The notes under the pieces were generated by a model. That model saw nothing but the letters and a program-made list of their open reading frames with translations. It did not search any database and was not told where the DNA came from. Positions 19,505-29,500 of a stretch of DNA of 64,000 bases are shown here, piece after piece (the stretch's first letter is position 1; each line of letters opens with the position of its first letter). Origin of the DNA: BOKV01 sp041397525 (GTDB taxonomy: Bacteria > Pseudomonadota > Alphaproteobacteria > Rhizobiales > Rhizobiaceae); the NCBI GenBank assembly GCA_041397525.1, contig JAWKWL010000001.1, forward strand, positions 1 to 64,000. Reading direction: 5' to 3'. The position numbers and the translations under genes are program-made.

Positions 19505-21331
19505 CTATTCGACCGTTACCGACTTCGCCAGGTTTCTCGGCTGGTCGACATCCGTCCCCATGAACACGGCTGTATGATAGGCCAGCATCTGGATCGGCAA
19601 GGCATAAACCAGTGGCGTCAGGATTTGCGGCATGTCCGGCATCACCAGCACATGCTCGCAATTGACGGAGGATTCAGCAGCCCCCTTCTGGTCGGTGATC
19701 AGGATGATGCGACCGCCCCTTGCAGCCACTTCCTGCATGTTCGACACGGTTTTTTCAAAGATGTGGTCATGCGGCGCTATCACGACAACCGGCATGTTTT
19801 CGTCAATGAGAGCGATCGGACCGTGCTTCAATTCGCCTGCCGCATAGCCTTCGGCATGGATATAGGAAATTTCCTTGAGCTTCAGCGCCCCTTCCATTGC
19901 AAGCGGATAGCTGGTGTCACGCCCGAGATAAAGGACATCCTTCACCTTGGCGAGATCAGCTGCAATCTTTTCGATCTGCGGCTCGAGCTTGAGCGCCATG
20001 GTGGCAAAGCGTGGTGCTTCCGACAGGTCTCGCACCAGTTGCCGCTCTTCGTCCACGCTCAACGTCCCGCGCGCCTTGCCTGCAGCAATCGCCAATGCAG
20101 CAAGCACAGACAGCTGGCAGGTGAAGGCCTTGGTCGAGGCCACCCCGATTTCCGGACCGGCAAGCGTTGGAAATACCACCGAACTTTCGCGCGCTATGGT
20201 CGATTCTCTGACATTGACGATGGAACCGATGTGCTGGCCCTGTGATTTGCAGTAGCGCAGCGAGGCAAGCGTGTCGGCGGTCTCACCGGATTGTGACACG
20301 AACAGCGACAACCCGTTTTTCGCCATCGGCATTTCGCGGTAACGAAACTCAGAGGCAATGTCGATATCGACCGGCAAGCGCGCATAGCGCTCAAACCAGT
20401 ATTTGCCGACCAGGCCCGCGAGATAGGCCGTGCCACAGGCAGAAATCGCAACGCGGTCAAGTTCGGCAAAATCAAACGGAAGATTGTCAGCGCCTGTAGC
20501 GCGGTCATCGACAAAATCGATATAGCGCGAAAGCGTGTGCGAGATCACCTCCGGCTGCTCGTAGATTTCCTTCTGCATGAAGTGGCGATGATTGCCCTTG
20601 TCCACCATAAGGCTGGAGCCGACCGATTTCTGTTGGACGCGCTCAACATTGTTGCCATCGGCGTCGAAGACAAGGACACCGCTTCGAGAAAGCGTGCACC
20701 AGTCGCCATCTTCCAAATAGGTGATTGAATTGGTGAAAGGAGCCAGCGCAATCGCATCCGATCCCAGGAACATCTCGTTCTCGCCATGACCGATCGCAAG
20801 CGGCGGCCCGTTGCGCGCTCCGACGATGAGATCGGCATTGTCGCGAAACAGGATGGCAAGGGCGAAAGCACCGCGCAGCCGTTTGATCGCCGCATGCGCA
20901 GCCTCAACAGGCTTCATGCCGCGGTTCATCCCGCTCGCCACCAGATGCGCAACCACTTCCGTGTCGGTTTGCGAGGAAAACGAAAAGCCTTCCGCTTTCA
21001 ACTCATCGCGCAATTCACGGAAATTCTCGATAATCCCGTTATGCACGACCGCGACATTGCCGGAAAAATGCGGATGTGCATTGGTTTCATTCGGCACGCC
21101 GTGCGTAGCCCAGCGCGTATGGCCAATGCCGATATGGCCGCTCAGCGGGGCGGCTTTCAGCCGGTTTTCGAGATTGACAAGCTTGCCTTCGGCACGACGG
21201 CGGTCGAGATGATCGCCCTCCACGGTGGCGACCCCGGCAGAATCATAGCCGCGATATTCGAGCCGCTTCAGCGCATCCACAAGCAGTGGTGCCACTGGCT
21301 GATTGCCTACAATGCCGATAATTCCGCACAT
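19505..21331 (-). CDS. glmS: Glutamine--fructose-6-phosphate aminotransferase (isomerizing)
   Basis: Makes glucosamine-6-phosphate from fructose-6-phosphate and glutamine, the first step to UDP-GlcNAc for cell wall and LPS. The start must be the ATG at 21331 because it places the catalytic Cys right after Met (MCGIIGIVG); the frame upstream to 21376 is therefore not used. The 608-aa protein has a class II glutaminase domain (RGYDSAGVA, GHTRWATHG, HNGIIEN) and two SIS domains (ISACGTAYLAG, SQSGETADTLASL, AAGELKHGPIALI). It is next to glmU, which acts two steps later. No glmS ribozyme is visible in the 173 bases upstream. Confidence 0.98.
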   Translation of the reverse strand: MCGIIGIVGNQPVAPLLVDALKRLEYRGYDSAGVATVEGDHLDRRRAEGKLVNLENRLKAAPLSGHIGIGHTRWATHGVPNETNAHPHFSGNVAVVHNGIIENFRELRDELKAEGFSFSSQTDTEVVAHLVASGMNRGMKPVEAAHAAIKRLRGAFALAILFRDNADLIVGARNGPPLAIGHGENEMFLGSDAIALAPFTNSITYLEDGDWCTLSRSGVLVFDADGNNVERVQQKSVGSSLMVDKGNHRHFMQKEIYEQPEVISHTLSRYIDFVDDRATGADNLPFDFAELDRVAISACGTAYLAGLVGKYWFERYARLPVDIDIASEFRYREMPMAKNGLSLFVSQSGETADTLASLRYCKSQGQHIGSIVNVRESTIARESSVVFPTLAGPEIGVASTKAFTCQLSVLAALAIAAGKARGTLSVDEERQLVRDLSEAPRFATMALKLEPQIEKIAADLAKVKDVLYLGRDTSYPLAMEGALKLKEISYIHAEGYAAGELKHGPIALIDENMPVVVIAPHDHIFEKTVSNMQEVAARGGRIILITDQKGAAESSVNCEHVLVMPDMPQILTPLVYALPIQMLAYHTAVFMGTDVDQPRNLAKSVTVE

Positions 21332-21504
21332 GCCATCGTTCCCGTCACTGTTCCCGGTTGCGGCGAGATTCACCACAATGCTGCCCTGTGTAGTGCCACA
21401 GCACCTTCGCAGGAATTCAATCTGTGTTTCAAAAGATTACGCAGACAAGACCACAACCGGGTTACTTTCCGGTGCGCTCACGTGGTTACCAATTTGCAAA
21501 CAGG

Positions 21505-22857
21505 CTATTTCTGCTGCGCCTTGCGTGCCTTGGCCCGCTCGCGGATCACGTCGGCATAACCATCCTTGTTGGCCTGTCGCCCTCTCGCAACAGCCATGGA
21601 GCCCGCTGGCACTTCATCGGTAATCACACTGCCAGACGCTATATAGGCACCGTCACCGATCCTTACAGGTGCCACCAGGGATGAATTCGAACCGACAAAG
21701 GCATTGGCGCCAATCTCGGTGAGGTATTTGCCGACCCCGTCATAATTGCAGGTAATCGTGCCAGCACCGACATTGGCGGCTGCTCCAATGGTGGCATCGC
21801 CGATATAGCTGAGATGGTTGACCTTTGCACCGCTGGCCACCTTGGCATTCTTCAATTCGCAGAAATTCCCGACATGGACATTCTCCGCGAGTTCTGTGCC
21901 CGGACGGATACGCGCAAACGGGCCGACAATCGAACCCGTTTCTATCCGGCATCCTTCCAGATGCGAGAACGACCGGATCGTGACGCCATTTCCAATCACC
22001 ACGTCCGGCCCCAGGACAACATTCGGCTCGACAACTGTGTCGGCACCAATCACCGTGTCATGATGAAGGAAAACCGTTTCGGGCGCCCGCATCGACACAC
22101 CCTCCGCCATCAACTCGCCCCGGCGGCGTGTCTGCCAGATTGTCTCGGCCCGTGCCAGTTCCGCGCGATTGTTGACGCCGAGGATTTCCACTTCCTCCGC
22201 CTCCATCGCCACGACCTTGAGCTTGCGTGCCCGCGCCACCTCGACAAGGTCCGTCAGATAATATTCGCCCTTTGAATTGTCATTGCCGATCGCATCCAGC
22301 ATTTCCAGCGCATTGCGACCCGAAAACGCCATGATGCCGCCATTGCAGAAATTGATCCGCAATTCCTCATCGTTGGCTTCGCGATGTTCACGAATGGCAA
22401 AGAGTTCGCCGTCCTTTTCGATCAACCGCCCATAGCCGGTCGGATCGTCGGTGTGGAAACCCAGCACCGCAACTTCAGCACCGAGTTCGAGACCGCGCCG
22501 CATTCGCTTCAGCGTCTCCGGGCGGGTCAGTGGTGTATCACCGAAAAGCACCAGAACGTCATCAAAACCGCGCTCCAGAGCTTCCCGTGCTGCCAGTACC
22601 GCATGGGCAGTGCCAAGCCGTTCGGTCTGCTTGAAAAACGAAACATTGTCGGTAACTGCCAGGATGGCCTTCTCGACGTCTTCTGCCTTGTTGCCCGTGA
22701 CAACGGCATGTACATCACCTCCGGCCAGCCCGGCCGTTCGAATGACATGGCAAACCATGGCAAGGCCGGCAACCGGGTGCAGCACTTTCGGCATCTGTGA
22801 GCGCATGCGCGTTCCCTCGCCTGCCGCAAGGATGATCGTGAGACATGTTCTTGCCAT
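21505..22857 (-). CDS. glmU: Bifunctional GlcN-1-P acetyltransferase / GlcNAc-1-P uridyltransferase
   Basis: Acetylates glucosamine-1-phosphate and couples it to UTP, giving UDP-GlcNAc. The 450-aa protein has the N-terminal nucleotidyltransferase motif LAAGEGTRMRSQMPKVLHP, the VLFGDTPL and YGRLI stretches, and a C-terminal left-handed beta-helix of hexapeptide repeats. That half carries the acetyltransferase site (NHLSYIGDATIG, GAGTITCNYDG). Both halves are complete. It lies upstream of glmS on the same strand and is divergent from the SPOR-like gene at 22979. Confidence 0.97.
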   Translation of the reverse strand: MARTCLTIILAAGEGTRMRSQMPKVLHPVAGLAMVCHVIRTAGLAGGDVHAVVTGNKAEDVEKAILAVTDNVSFFKQTERLGTAHAVLAAREALERGFDDVLVLFGDTPLTRPETLKRMRRGLELGAEVAVLGFHTDDPTGYGRLIEKDGELFAIREHREANDEELRINFCNGGIMAFSGRNALEMLDAIGNDNSKGEYYLTDLVEVARARKLKVVAMEAEEVEILGVNNRAELARAETIWQTRRRGELMAEGVSMRAPETVFLHHDTVIGADTVVEPNVVLGPDVVIGNGVTIRSFSHLEGCRIETGSIVGPFARIRPGTELAENVHVGNFCELKNAKVASGAKVNHLSYIGDATIGAAANVGAGTITCNYDGVGKYLTEIGANAFVGSNSSLVAPVRIGDGAYIASGSVITDEVPAGSMAVARGRQANKDGYADVIRERAKARKAQQK

Positions 22858-22978
22858 TTGAGCCTTCCCGGTTTAACCCTCACCACAACATGGTGGCGAT
22901 GCCCGCCTCATATTGCAGTTCTGTTTCGATATCCTGAATCCCGCCATCCGGTGCTTCAATCGGTCAAAGCCTGATTCG

Positions 22979-23593
22979 ATGCAAGACAACAGTTTCAACC
23001 AGGATTACATGCGCAAGCAGCGACCCGACATTGTCCCGGATGATTTCCTGCCGCCACAAGACGCAGAAAAACGCCTCACACCGGTCAAGATCCTGCTCCT
23101 GGCCGGAATGGCATTTATTGCCTTTGCATTGACGGCAACCATCGTCGTGCTGGTTGCGCGATTGGCCGTCACCGGCGGGGACGATACTTCGCTTGGACCA
23201 GTTTCCCTGCTGCCGCGCGAACCTGACGGCGTGACCATCGTCGCAAAGCAGCCCGAAGAAAACGGCAATCTGTTGACGGGCAGCAGTGCACCGCAAGCTG
23301 CTGGCGCAGATGTCGCACAAGGCTATGCGATGGAACTCGGCTCGGCCTTGTCTTTCGCTGAACTATCCGCCCGGTTTGCCGTGCTGGCTTCCCAGAATGC
23401 CGAAGCGGGTCTCGACCAGCTCGAACCACGCGCCACCCTTGCCGAGACCGAGAATGGTCTTGAAGCGCTGCTCCTGGTCGGACCCTACAAGACCCTGGAA
23501 GCAGCTTCCGAGGCTTGTCAGAATATCGCCCTGCCGCAGGATATCAATTGCAAGGCGACCGCCTTCAAGGGCGAACTGATATCGCGCGAATGA
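22979..23593 (+). CDS. Single-pass membrane protein with probable SPOR-like C-terminus
   Basis: A 204-aa protein of uncertain function. The first 40 residues are cytoplasmic and polar, then one TM helix (ILLLAGMAFIAFALTATIVVLVARL) and a periplasmic part. The last 75 residues (FAELSARFAVLASQN...LLVGPYKTLEAASEACQNIALPQDINCKATAF) look like a divergent SPOR domain, which binds denuded peptidoglycan at division sites; this rests on pattern only. The ATG at 22979 (MQDNSFNQDYMRKQ) is chosen over an open extension to 22913. It is followed three bases later by the first possible codon of the EamA permease gene. Confidence 0.65.
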   Translation: MQDNSFNQDYMRKQRPDIVPDDFLPPQDAEKRLTPVKILLLAGMAFIAFALTATIVVLVARLAVTGGDDTSLGPVSLLPREPDGVTIVAKQPEENGNLLTGSSAPQAAGADVAQGYAMELGSALSFAELSARFAVLASQNAEAGLDQLEPRATLAETENGLEALLLVGPYKTLEAASEACQNIALPQDINCKATAFKGELISRE

Positions 23594-23644
23594 ACAGTGT
23601 TTCGCCTGATCCGCGGAGCAGTCACCAACGTCACGAAAGCCACA

Positions 23645-24571
23645 ATGAAAAACCGCTCCGAGACCCTGTCGGCCTATGTGATCCTCGCCATCGCACCCTT
23701 GTTTTTTTCGACCAATGTGGTTTTCGGCCGCGCGGCGCAGGATATCGAGCCTTTCACTTTGGCAGCCTTGCGCTGGGGCCTGACGGCACTGATCCTGCTT
23801 GCCTTCACGCAACCCCACTGGCCGCAAATGCGTGTCACCTTCAAACAAAACCTGGCGCTGGTATTGTTGTGCGGCTTCCTCGGAATGTGGATATGCGGCG
23901 GCGCGGTTTATTGGGCATTGAAACACACGACAGCCACCAATGGCACTCTCATTTACACCGTTCCACCGGTCATCATCGTCATCGTCGAATATCTGTGGCG
24001 CGGCAGACCGATTGTGCTGCGTGAAACGGCGGGCATATTGCTTGCCTTCGCCGGCGTCTTGGCAATCGTGTTGAAAGGGGATGCGAGCGCAATTTTCCGG
24101 CTCGATTTCAATCCCGGCGATCTTGTTTTTGTCGTGGCTGCCATTTCGTGGGCACTCTATTCGGTCCTGCTCAAATCAAGGTCGCTTGCGCATCTGACCA
24201 CGCTGCCTTTACTGGCGATGGTCGCATCAGCCGGCGCATTGACACTCCTGCCCTTTGCAATTGGCGAGGTGGCGATCACCGGCAATTTTCCCGACACTGA
24301 ACGCCAATGGTGGATCATTGCGGGCATCGTCTTGCTGGCGTCGATCATTTCCTTCTCGACATTCCAGTACGGGGTAAAGGTACTCGGCCCATCGATAGCC
24401 GGGATTTTCCTCTATCTGCTGCCGCCTTGCGGCATCGGGCTTGCCTGGTTCTTCCTGGGTGAATCGCTGCTGCCGTTTCACTTCGCCGGGATGGCAAAGA
24501 TCCTCGGTGGCGTCATTGTGGCCACCCTGCCAGTCTCAGCCTTGCGCAGGTCCGCCCGCCCGCCAGCCTGA
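23645..24571 (+). CDS. EamA/DMT-family transporter
   Basis: An inner-membrane metabolite transporter of the drug/metabolite superfamily, with two EamA repeats and about ten hydrophobic helices. Family features include the start (YVILAIAPLFFSTNVVFGRA), the AALRWGLTALILL repeat-1 helix, NGTLIYTVPPVIIVIVEYLW, and the second repeat (GDLVFVVAAISWALYSVLLK; STFQYGVKVLGPSIAGIFLYLLPPCGIGLAWFFLGE). The substrate is unknown. The ATG at 23645 (MKNRSETL) gives 308 aa but has a poor Shine-Dalgarno. A GTG at 23597 gives 324 aa and would abut the upstream gene, so co-translation is possible. Confidence 0.85.
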   Translation: MKNRSETLSAYVILAIAPLFFSTNVVFGRAAQDIEPFTLAALRWGLTALILLAFTQPHWPQMRVTFKQNLALVLLCGFLGMWICGGAVYWALKHTTATNGTLIYTVPPVIIVIVEYLWRGRPIVLRETAGILLAFAGVLAIVLKGDASAIFRLDFNPGDLVFVVAAISWALYSVLLKSRSLAHLTTLPLLAMVASAGALTLLPFAIGEVAITGNFPDTERQWWIIAGIVLLASIISFSTFQYGVKVLGPSIAGIFLYLLPPCGIGLAWFFLGESLLPFHFAGMAKILGGVIVATLPVSALRRSARPPA

Positions 24572-24576
24572 TCCCA

Positions 24577-25326
24577 TTAGCCCAGTTGGCCGAGTGCGGG
24601 AAATCGTTCAAGCAGCCAGTAACTCATGCTCTGCATGCCACCTGTCAGGAACAGGATTCCGGCCAGCACCAGCAGCGTGCCCATCGCCTTTTCGACCTAG
24701 TCGAGATGGCGGCGGAAACGCTCCAGAGTCGCCATGAACGGCCCGACGAAAGCCGCAGCCAGCAGGAATGGTATGCCAAGCCCCGCGGAATAGACGCCGA
24801 GCAGCAAGGCACCCTCACCGACCGACTCGCGCGTGCCCGCCACCGCGAGGATTGCCCCAAGCACAGGCCCGATGCAGGGTGTCCAGCCGAAAGCAAAGGC
24901 AAGCCCCATCACGAATGCACCGCCAAGCCCCGTACCCGACGAGTGAAATCGCGCTTCGCGAAACAGCAGCCCGATGCGGAAGACGCCCAGAAAATGCAGG
25001 CCCATGATGATGATGACGATACCGGCCAGCACTGCAAGCGTGTCCATGTGCGCCCGCATCAAGCCGCCAATGGTGGATGCCCCAGCCCCGAGTGACACAA
25101 AGACTGCGCTGAAGCCGAGCACGAAAAACAGCGACGGCACCAGCGCCTTTCGAGCTGCATTGGCCGTACCATTGCTGCCGCCAACTGTTTCACCATTGGC
25201 CAACTGATCCAGCGAAACGCCGGCCATGTAGCACAGGTAAGGCGGAACCAGCGGCAATACGCAGGGCGAAACAAACGACACCAACCCTGCGATAAAGGCG
25301 GCCAGATATGAAATTTCTGCGGTCAT
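24577..25326 (-). pseudogene. ccdA: Cytochrome c biogenesis protein CcdA interrupted by in-frame TAG
   Basis: CcdA carries electrons from thioredoxin across the membrane to periplasmic thiol pathways for cytochrome c maturation. From the ATG at 25326 (MTAEISYLAAF) the frame encodes five TM helices with both redox Cys motifs (FVSPCVLPLVPP, FGWTPCIGPVLG). It then meets TAG at 24697-24699, after 209 codons. Beyond that stop the same frame stays open for another 39 codons to TAA at 24577-24579 and encodes exactly the missing end: VEKAMGTLLVLAGILFLTGG, the sixth TM helix, then a short tail. A single base change explains it. It may be a fresh pseudogene, a truncated but active form, or a sequencing error. 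It converges with the EamA gene, 5 bases apart. Confidence 0.85.
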
Positions 25327-25681
25327 GACATCATCCCGTGATTTGCCCCTGCAATAGCCCATGCCATGTTCAAAGGGCAATCACGATGGCGCGAAGGCGC
25401 CAAATCCCGACAATCTTGCTGGCTTGAGATGATCCATCGCTGCATTGGCAGGCGCCACCGGGGACCCGTACAAGGTTTTTTGACCAAATCGGGACTTTTC
25501 GGTTGACCGTTGGCGGCAGCCTTTCTATTTATCGCCGGACTTCGAACCAGCCGGTTCGATGACGCGATGTTGTTGCCTCGATTTCCCTGCCAAGACTGAA
25601 ACTTGTCAGGCATTGAGCTGGCTGAAAAAGTGGCAACCCATCGAATGCCCGCACCGCCCCGGACCGGCGGTTGCATCATGG
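25327..25681. other. Intergenic region between ccdA and tRNA-Lys
   Basis: 355 bases without a supported gene. It should hold the ccdA promoter (leftwards) and the tRNA promoter (rightwards). A short inverted repeat around GGCGCGAAGGCGCC near 25390 is the only visible structure. Confidence 0.4.
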
Positions 25682-25757
25682 GAGCGCTTAGCTCAGTTGG
25701 TAGAGCAACTGACTTTTAATCAGTAGGTCCAGGGTTCGACCCCCTGAGCGCTCACCA
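25682..25757 (+). tRNA. tRNA-Lys (anticodon UUU)
   Basis: A 76-base cloverleaf can be folded by eye. The acceptor stem is GAGCGCT / AGCGCTC, perfectly paired. The D arm is GCTCAGTTGGTAGAGC, and the anticodon arm ACTGA-CTTTTAA-TCAGT has anticodon TTT. The variable loop is AGGTC, the T arm CAGGGTTCGACCCCCTG, the discriminator A, and the CCA end is encoded. It is a normal elongator tRNA-Lys. Confidence 0.97.
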
Positions 25758-25952
25758 TATTTTTCAATGGGTTAGCTGGTTTTCTGTCAATTTCCAGGGC
25801 AGGCCAACCGATTTGCACAGCCCTCCACCCAAAAAAACGTCTCTGCATTTGTTGCGATTGGTCGTTCGCGGCTCTGATGTTGCAATCCATCTCCAATCTT
25901 GGTCAATTTCTGTATTGATTGTTACAAGGCCGACAACCGGAGGACTTCGGCA

Positions 25953-26459
25953 ATGCAAAGGACCGGGTTCGCATCAATCGTTGTCTCAACACTCCTCCTC
26001 GCTGTCAGCTATGAATGCAGCGCGACAACACTCCCATTTGTCGACGGCCGCTGGAGCGGAGGAATCCGACCAGTTTCGGGCGAAGCGAAAGCCTTGGAGT
26101 GCTGGGCCAAAACCGGTTTTCACGATGGAACAAGTTTTAGTTTGGTGGTCCGCGAAGATCATGTCTGGTTTTTGCGGCTGTCAAACTCCACCTGGCAGTT
26201 GCCGCCGTCCCATATATTTGCGATGGAAGCGCTGGTCGATTTTTACCCTCGGTATCGCGTCAGCGCAGTGGCCAATAGTGCCACGCTTCTCGAAATTGCT
26301 GACCTTGATGAAGGACCACTCCTCGGAAACATCGAAAACGGGCACACGATCGATCTCTTCTCGGACGGCTTCAATGCGAAATATGAACTTGAGGGCAGCG
26401 CTAAGATCATTCAACGGTTGAGGAATTGTCTCGTTGACCTCCGGATTGGGAAGCAGTGA
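25953..26459 (+). CDS. Secreted protein of unknown function
   Basis: A 168-aa protein I do not recognise. It starts with a probable signal peptide (MQRTGFASIVVSTLLLAVSYECSAT), preceded by GGAGG 8 bases before the ATG. The mature part has scattered Trp and two Cys (ALECWAK and RLRNCLVDL) that could form a disulphide, with no repeats or TM helix. It stands alone between tRNA-Lys and the transglutaminase cluster. Base composition looks a little more AT-rich than its neighbours. Because it follows a tRNA it could be an insertion, but no integrase or repeated tRNA end is visible. Confidence 0.65.
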   Translation: MQRTGFASIVVSTLLLAVSYECSATTLPFVDGRWSGGIRPVSGEAKALECWAKTGFHDGTSFSLVVREDHVWFLRLSNSTWQLPPSHIFAMEALVDFYPRYRVSAVANSATLLEIADLDEGPLLGNIENGHTIDLFSDGFNAKYELEGSAKIIQRLRNCLVDLRIGKQ

Positions 26460-26569
26460 TGCGGTCTGCATGCAACTGCGAAAGAAAATACCGGATAGCA
26501 CCCACTTTGGGATTGTGCAGTGCGAACAAAGATGCCTAGCCTACCCTGTGAAGGGAACCTGTTCGCGTC

Positions 26570-29500
26570 ATGTCCATCAAGGCTCAACTATACCACCTCA
26601 CCCACTACCGATATGACCGGCCAGTAACGCTGCAGCCGCAAGTCATCCGGCTGCGCCCGGCTCCGCACGGCCGGACCCGGGTCGTGTCGCATTCGCTCAA
26701 GGTTTCGCCATCGGGCTACTTCGTCAATCACCAGCAGGACCCTTACGGCAATTGGCTGGCCCGGTTCGTATTCCCCGATCCGGTCACGGAATTGAAGATC
26801 GAGGTCGATCTGGTCGCCGACATGACGGTCTATAACCCCTTCGATTTCTTCGTCGAGGAAACTGCGGAGGATTGGCCTTTCGAGTATCCGGCCGAATTGA
26901 AACAGGATCTGTCGATCTACCGCACCCCGTCGCCGGCAAACCCTGCCTTTGCCGCTTTTCTTGGCGAGATTGACCGGACCCCGCGCCGCACAACCGATTT
27001 CATTGTCGAATTGAACCGGCTGGTATCGCAAAAGGTGGAATATCTCATTCGCATGGAACCGGGCGTCCAGTCGCCGGAAGAGACGCTGACAAGGCTGTCG
27101 GGCTCCTGCCGCGATTCTTCCTGGCTGCTGGTCGAAACGCTTCGCAATCTCGGATTTGCCGCCCGATTTGTTTCCGGCTACCTCATCCAGCTCAAACCCG
27201 ATCTCGTGGCACTCGATGGTCCGCCTGGAACCGATCATGACTTCACCGACCTCCATGCCTGGGCGGAGGTTTACCTGCCGGGCGCCGGCTGGATCGGTCT
27301 TGATCCGACTTCCGGCCTGTTGACCGGGGAAAGTCACATTCCGCTGGCCGCGACGCCGCATTATTCCAATGCCGCCCCGATTTCCGGCGGGTTTTCCTCG
27401 GCAGGTACCCCGCAAGTCGATTTCTCCTTCGACATGCATGTCTCGCGCGTTTCCGAACACCCGCGCATAACCAAGCCGTTTCCCGAAGATTCCTGGCTGG
27501 CGCTGGATGCCCTTGGCGAAAAAATCGATACGGTCCTTGAGGCAGGTGACGTGCGTCTGACAATGGGTGGCGAACCGACATTCGTTTCGATTGATGATTT
27601 CGAAGCTGACGAGTGGAACACCGCCGCAGTCGGCCCGATGAAGCGCGGACTGGCCGACACGCTGATCAGGCGGTTGCGTGGCCGGTTCGCACCGGGCGGG
27701 CTGCTGCATTATGGCCAGGGCAAATGGTATCCGGGCGAAACATTGCCGCGCTGGACATTCTCGCTGTTCTGGCGGTGCGACGGCAAGCAGATATGGAAAA
27801 ACGCCAGCCTGATTGCCTCGGAGCACGAAGATACCAAGGTCGATGCCAGCGATGCTCAGCGACTGCTCAAGGCAATTGCAGCAGCCCTTGCAGTGGAAAG
27901 CGGGAACGTGGTTCCGGCTTTCGAGGATCCCGCGCAGTGGATCCTCAAGGAAGCCAATCTGCCGGAGAATGTGACGCCGGAGAATTCGAAGCTCAAGGAC
28001 ACCGAGGAACGCCACCGTATTGCGCGCGTGTTCTCGCGCGGCCTGACCGTTCCTTCGGGCTACATTCTTCCCGTTCAAAGCTGGCAGTCAAGATCAACCG
28101 ATGGCAGGCGCTGGCGCTCGGAATTGTGGAAACCGCGCCGCGGGCATGTGTTTCTGGTGCCGGGCGACAGCCCTGTCGGCTACCGCTTGCCTTTGGGTTC
28201 ATTGCCCTATGTCCCGCCCTCGCAATACCCCTATGTGAACATCGCCGACCCGACGGAACCGAAGGGTGAACTGCCGGATTTCGAACCCAAGCCAGCTGAT
28301 GACGGGTCGGAAAGCTTCGCCGATTCCCGCCATCAGGAAGTGGCGTCTTTCACTGCCGCTGGCAACGTTCAAAACGTGATTGAGCAGGAACTCGGCGGCG
28401 CAACCGTGCGCACGGCAATCGCTGTCGAGCCGCGCGATGGCCGCCTTTGCGTGTTCATGCCGCCAGTCGAGCGGGTCGAGGATTACCTCGAATTGCTTGG
28501 CGCTGTGGAAAGTGCTGCGGAGCGTGAGAAACTGCGCGTCCATATCGAAGGCTATGCGCCGCCGCACGATCCCCGGATCAACGTGATCCGCGTCGCGCCC
28601 GATCCCGGCGTCATCGAGGTCAATATCCATCCCGCATCCAATTGGAAGGAATGCGTTGCGATAACGAGAGGCGTATACGAAGAGGCCAGACAGACCCGGC
28701 TTGGCGCCGACAAATTCATGCTGGACGGAAAGCATACCGGCACCGGCGGCGGCAATCACGTCGTGGTCGGCGGCGCGACACCGATGGATTCGCCCTTCCT
28801 GCGCCGACCTGATCTGCTGCGCTCGCTGATCCTGCACTGGCAGCGCCACCCGAGCCTGTCCTATCTGTTTTCCGGCCTGTTCATTGGACCAACCAGCCAG
28901 GCTCCACGCGTCGATGAAGCCCGCCATGACAGCCTCTACGAACTGGAGACGGCGCTCGCCCAGATACCCCACCCTTCCAGTGGCACACCGCCCCTGCCCT
29001 GGCTGACCGACCGGCTCCTGCGCAACCTTCTGACCGATGTCACCGGAAATACCCATCGTGCAGAAATCTGCATCGACAAGATGTATTCGCCCGATGGCCC
29101 CACCGGTCGTCTCGGCCTGGTGGAGTTTCGCGGCTTCGAAATGCCGCCGGACCCGCTGATGAGCCTTGCCCAGCAATTGCTGCTGCGCGCCCTCATTGCC
29201 CGTTTCTGGGACAAGCCGGCCGAGGGAAATTTCACCCGCTGGGGCACGACATTGCAGGACCGGTTCATGCTTCCGCATTTCGTCTGGCAGGATTTTCTCG
29301 ACGTGCTTGGCGACTTGAGATCAAACGGCTTCGCAATGCGGCCGGAATGGTATGAAGCGCAGGCTGAATTCCGCTTTCCCTTCTGTGGCGAAATCGAATA
29401 TGAAGGGGTAAGGCTGGAACTGCGCCAGGCACTTGAACCATGGCATGTTTTGGGTGAAACCGGCGCGATTGGTGGCACGGCGCGATACACAGACAGCTCG

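Noticed and set aside
21332..21376. Upstream extension of glmS
   Set aside because: Catalysis needs Cys immediately after the initiator Met, which is satisfied only by the ATG at 21331.
24697..24699. Recoding of the ccdA TAG (e.g. as an amino acid)
   Set aside because: TAG is used as a normal terminator in neighbouring genes, and no special structure or machinery is visible.
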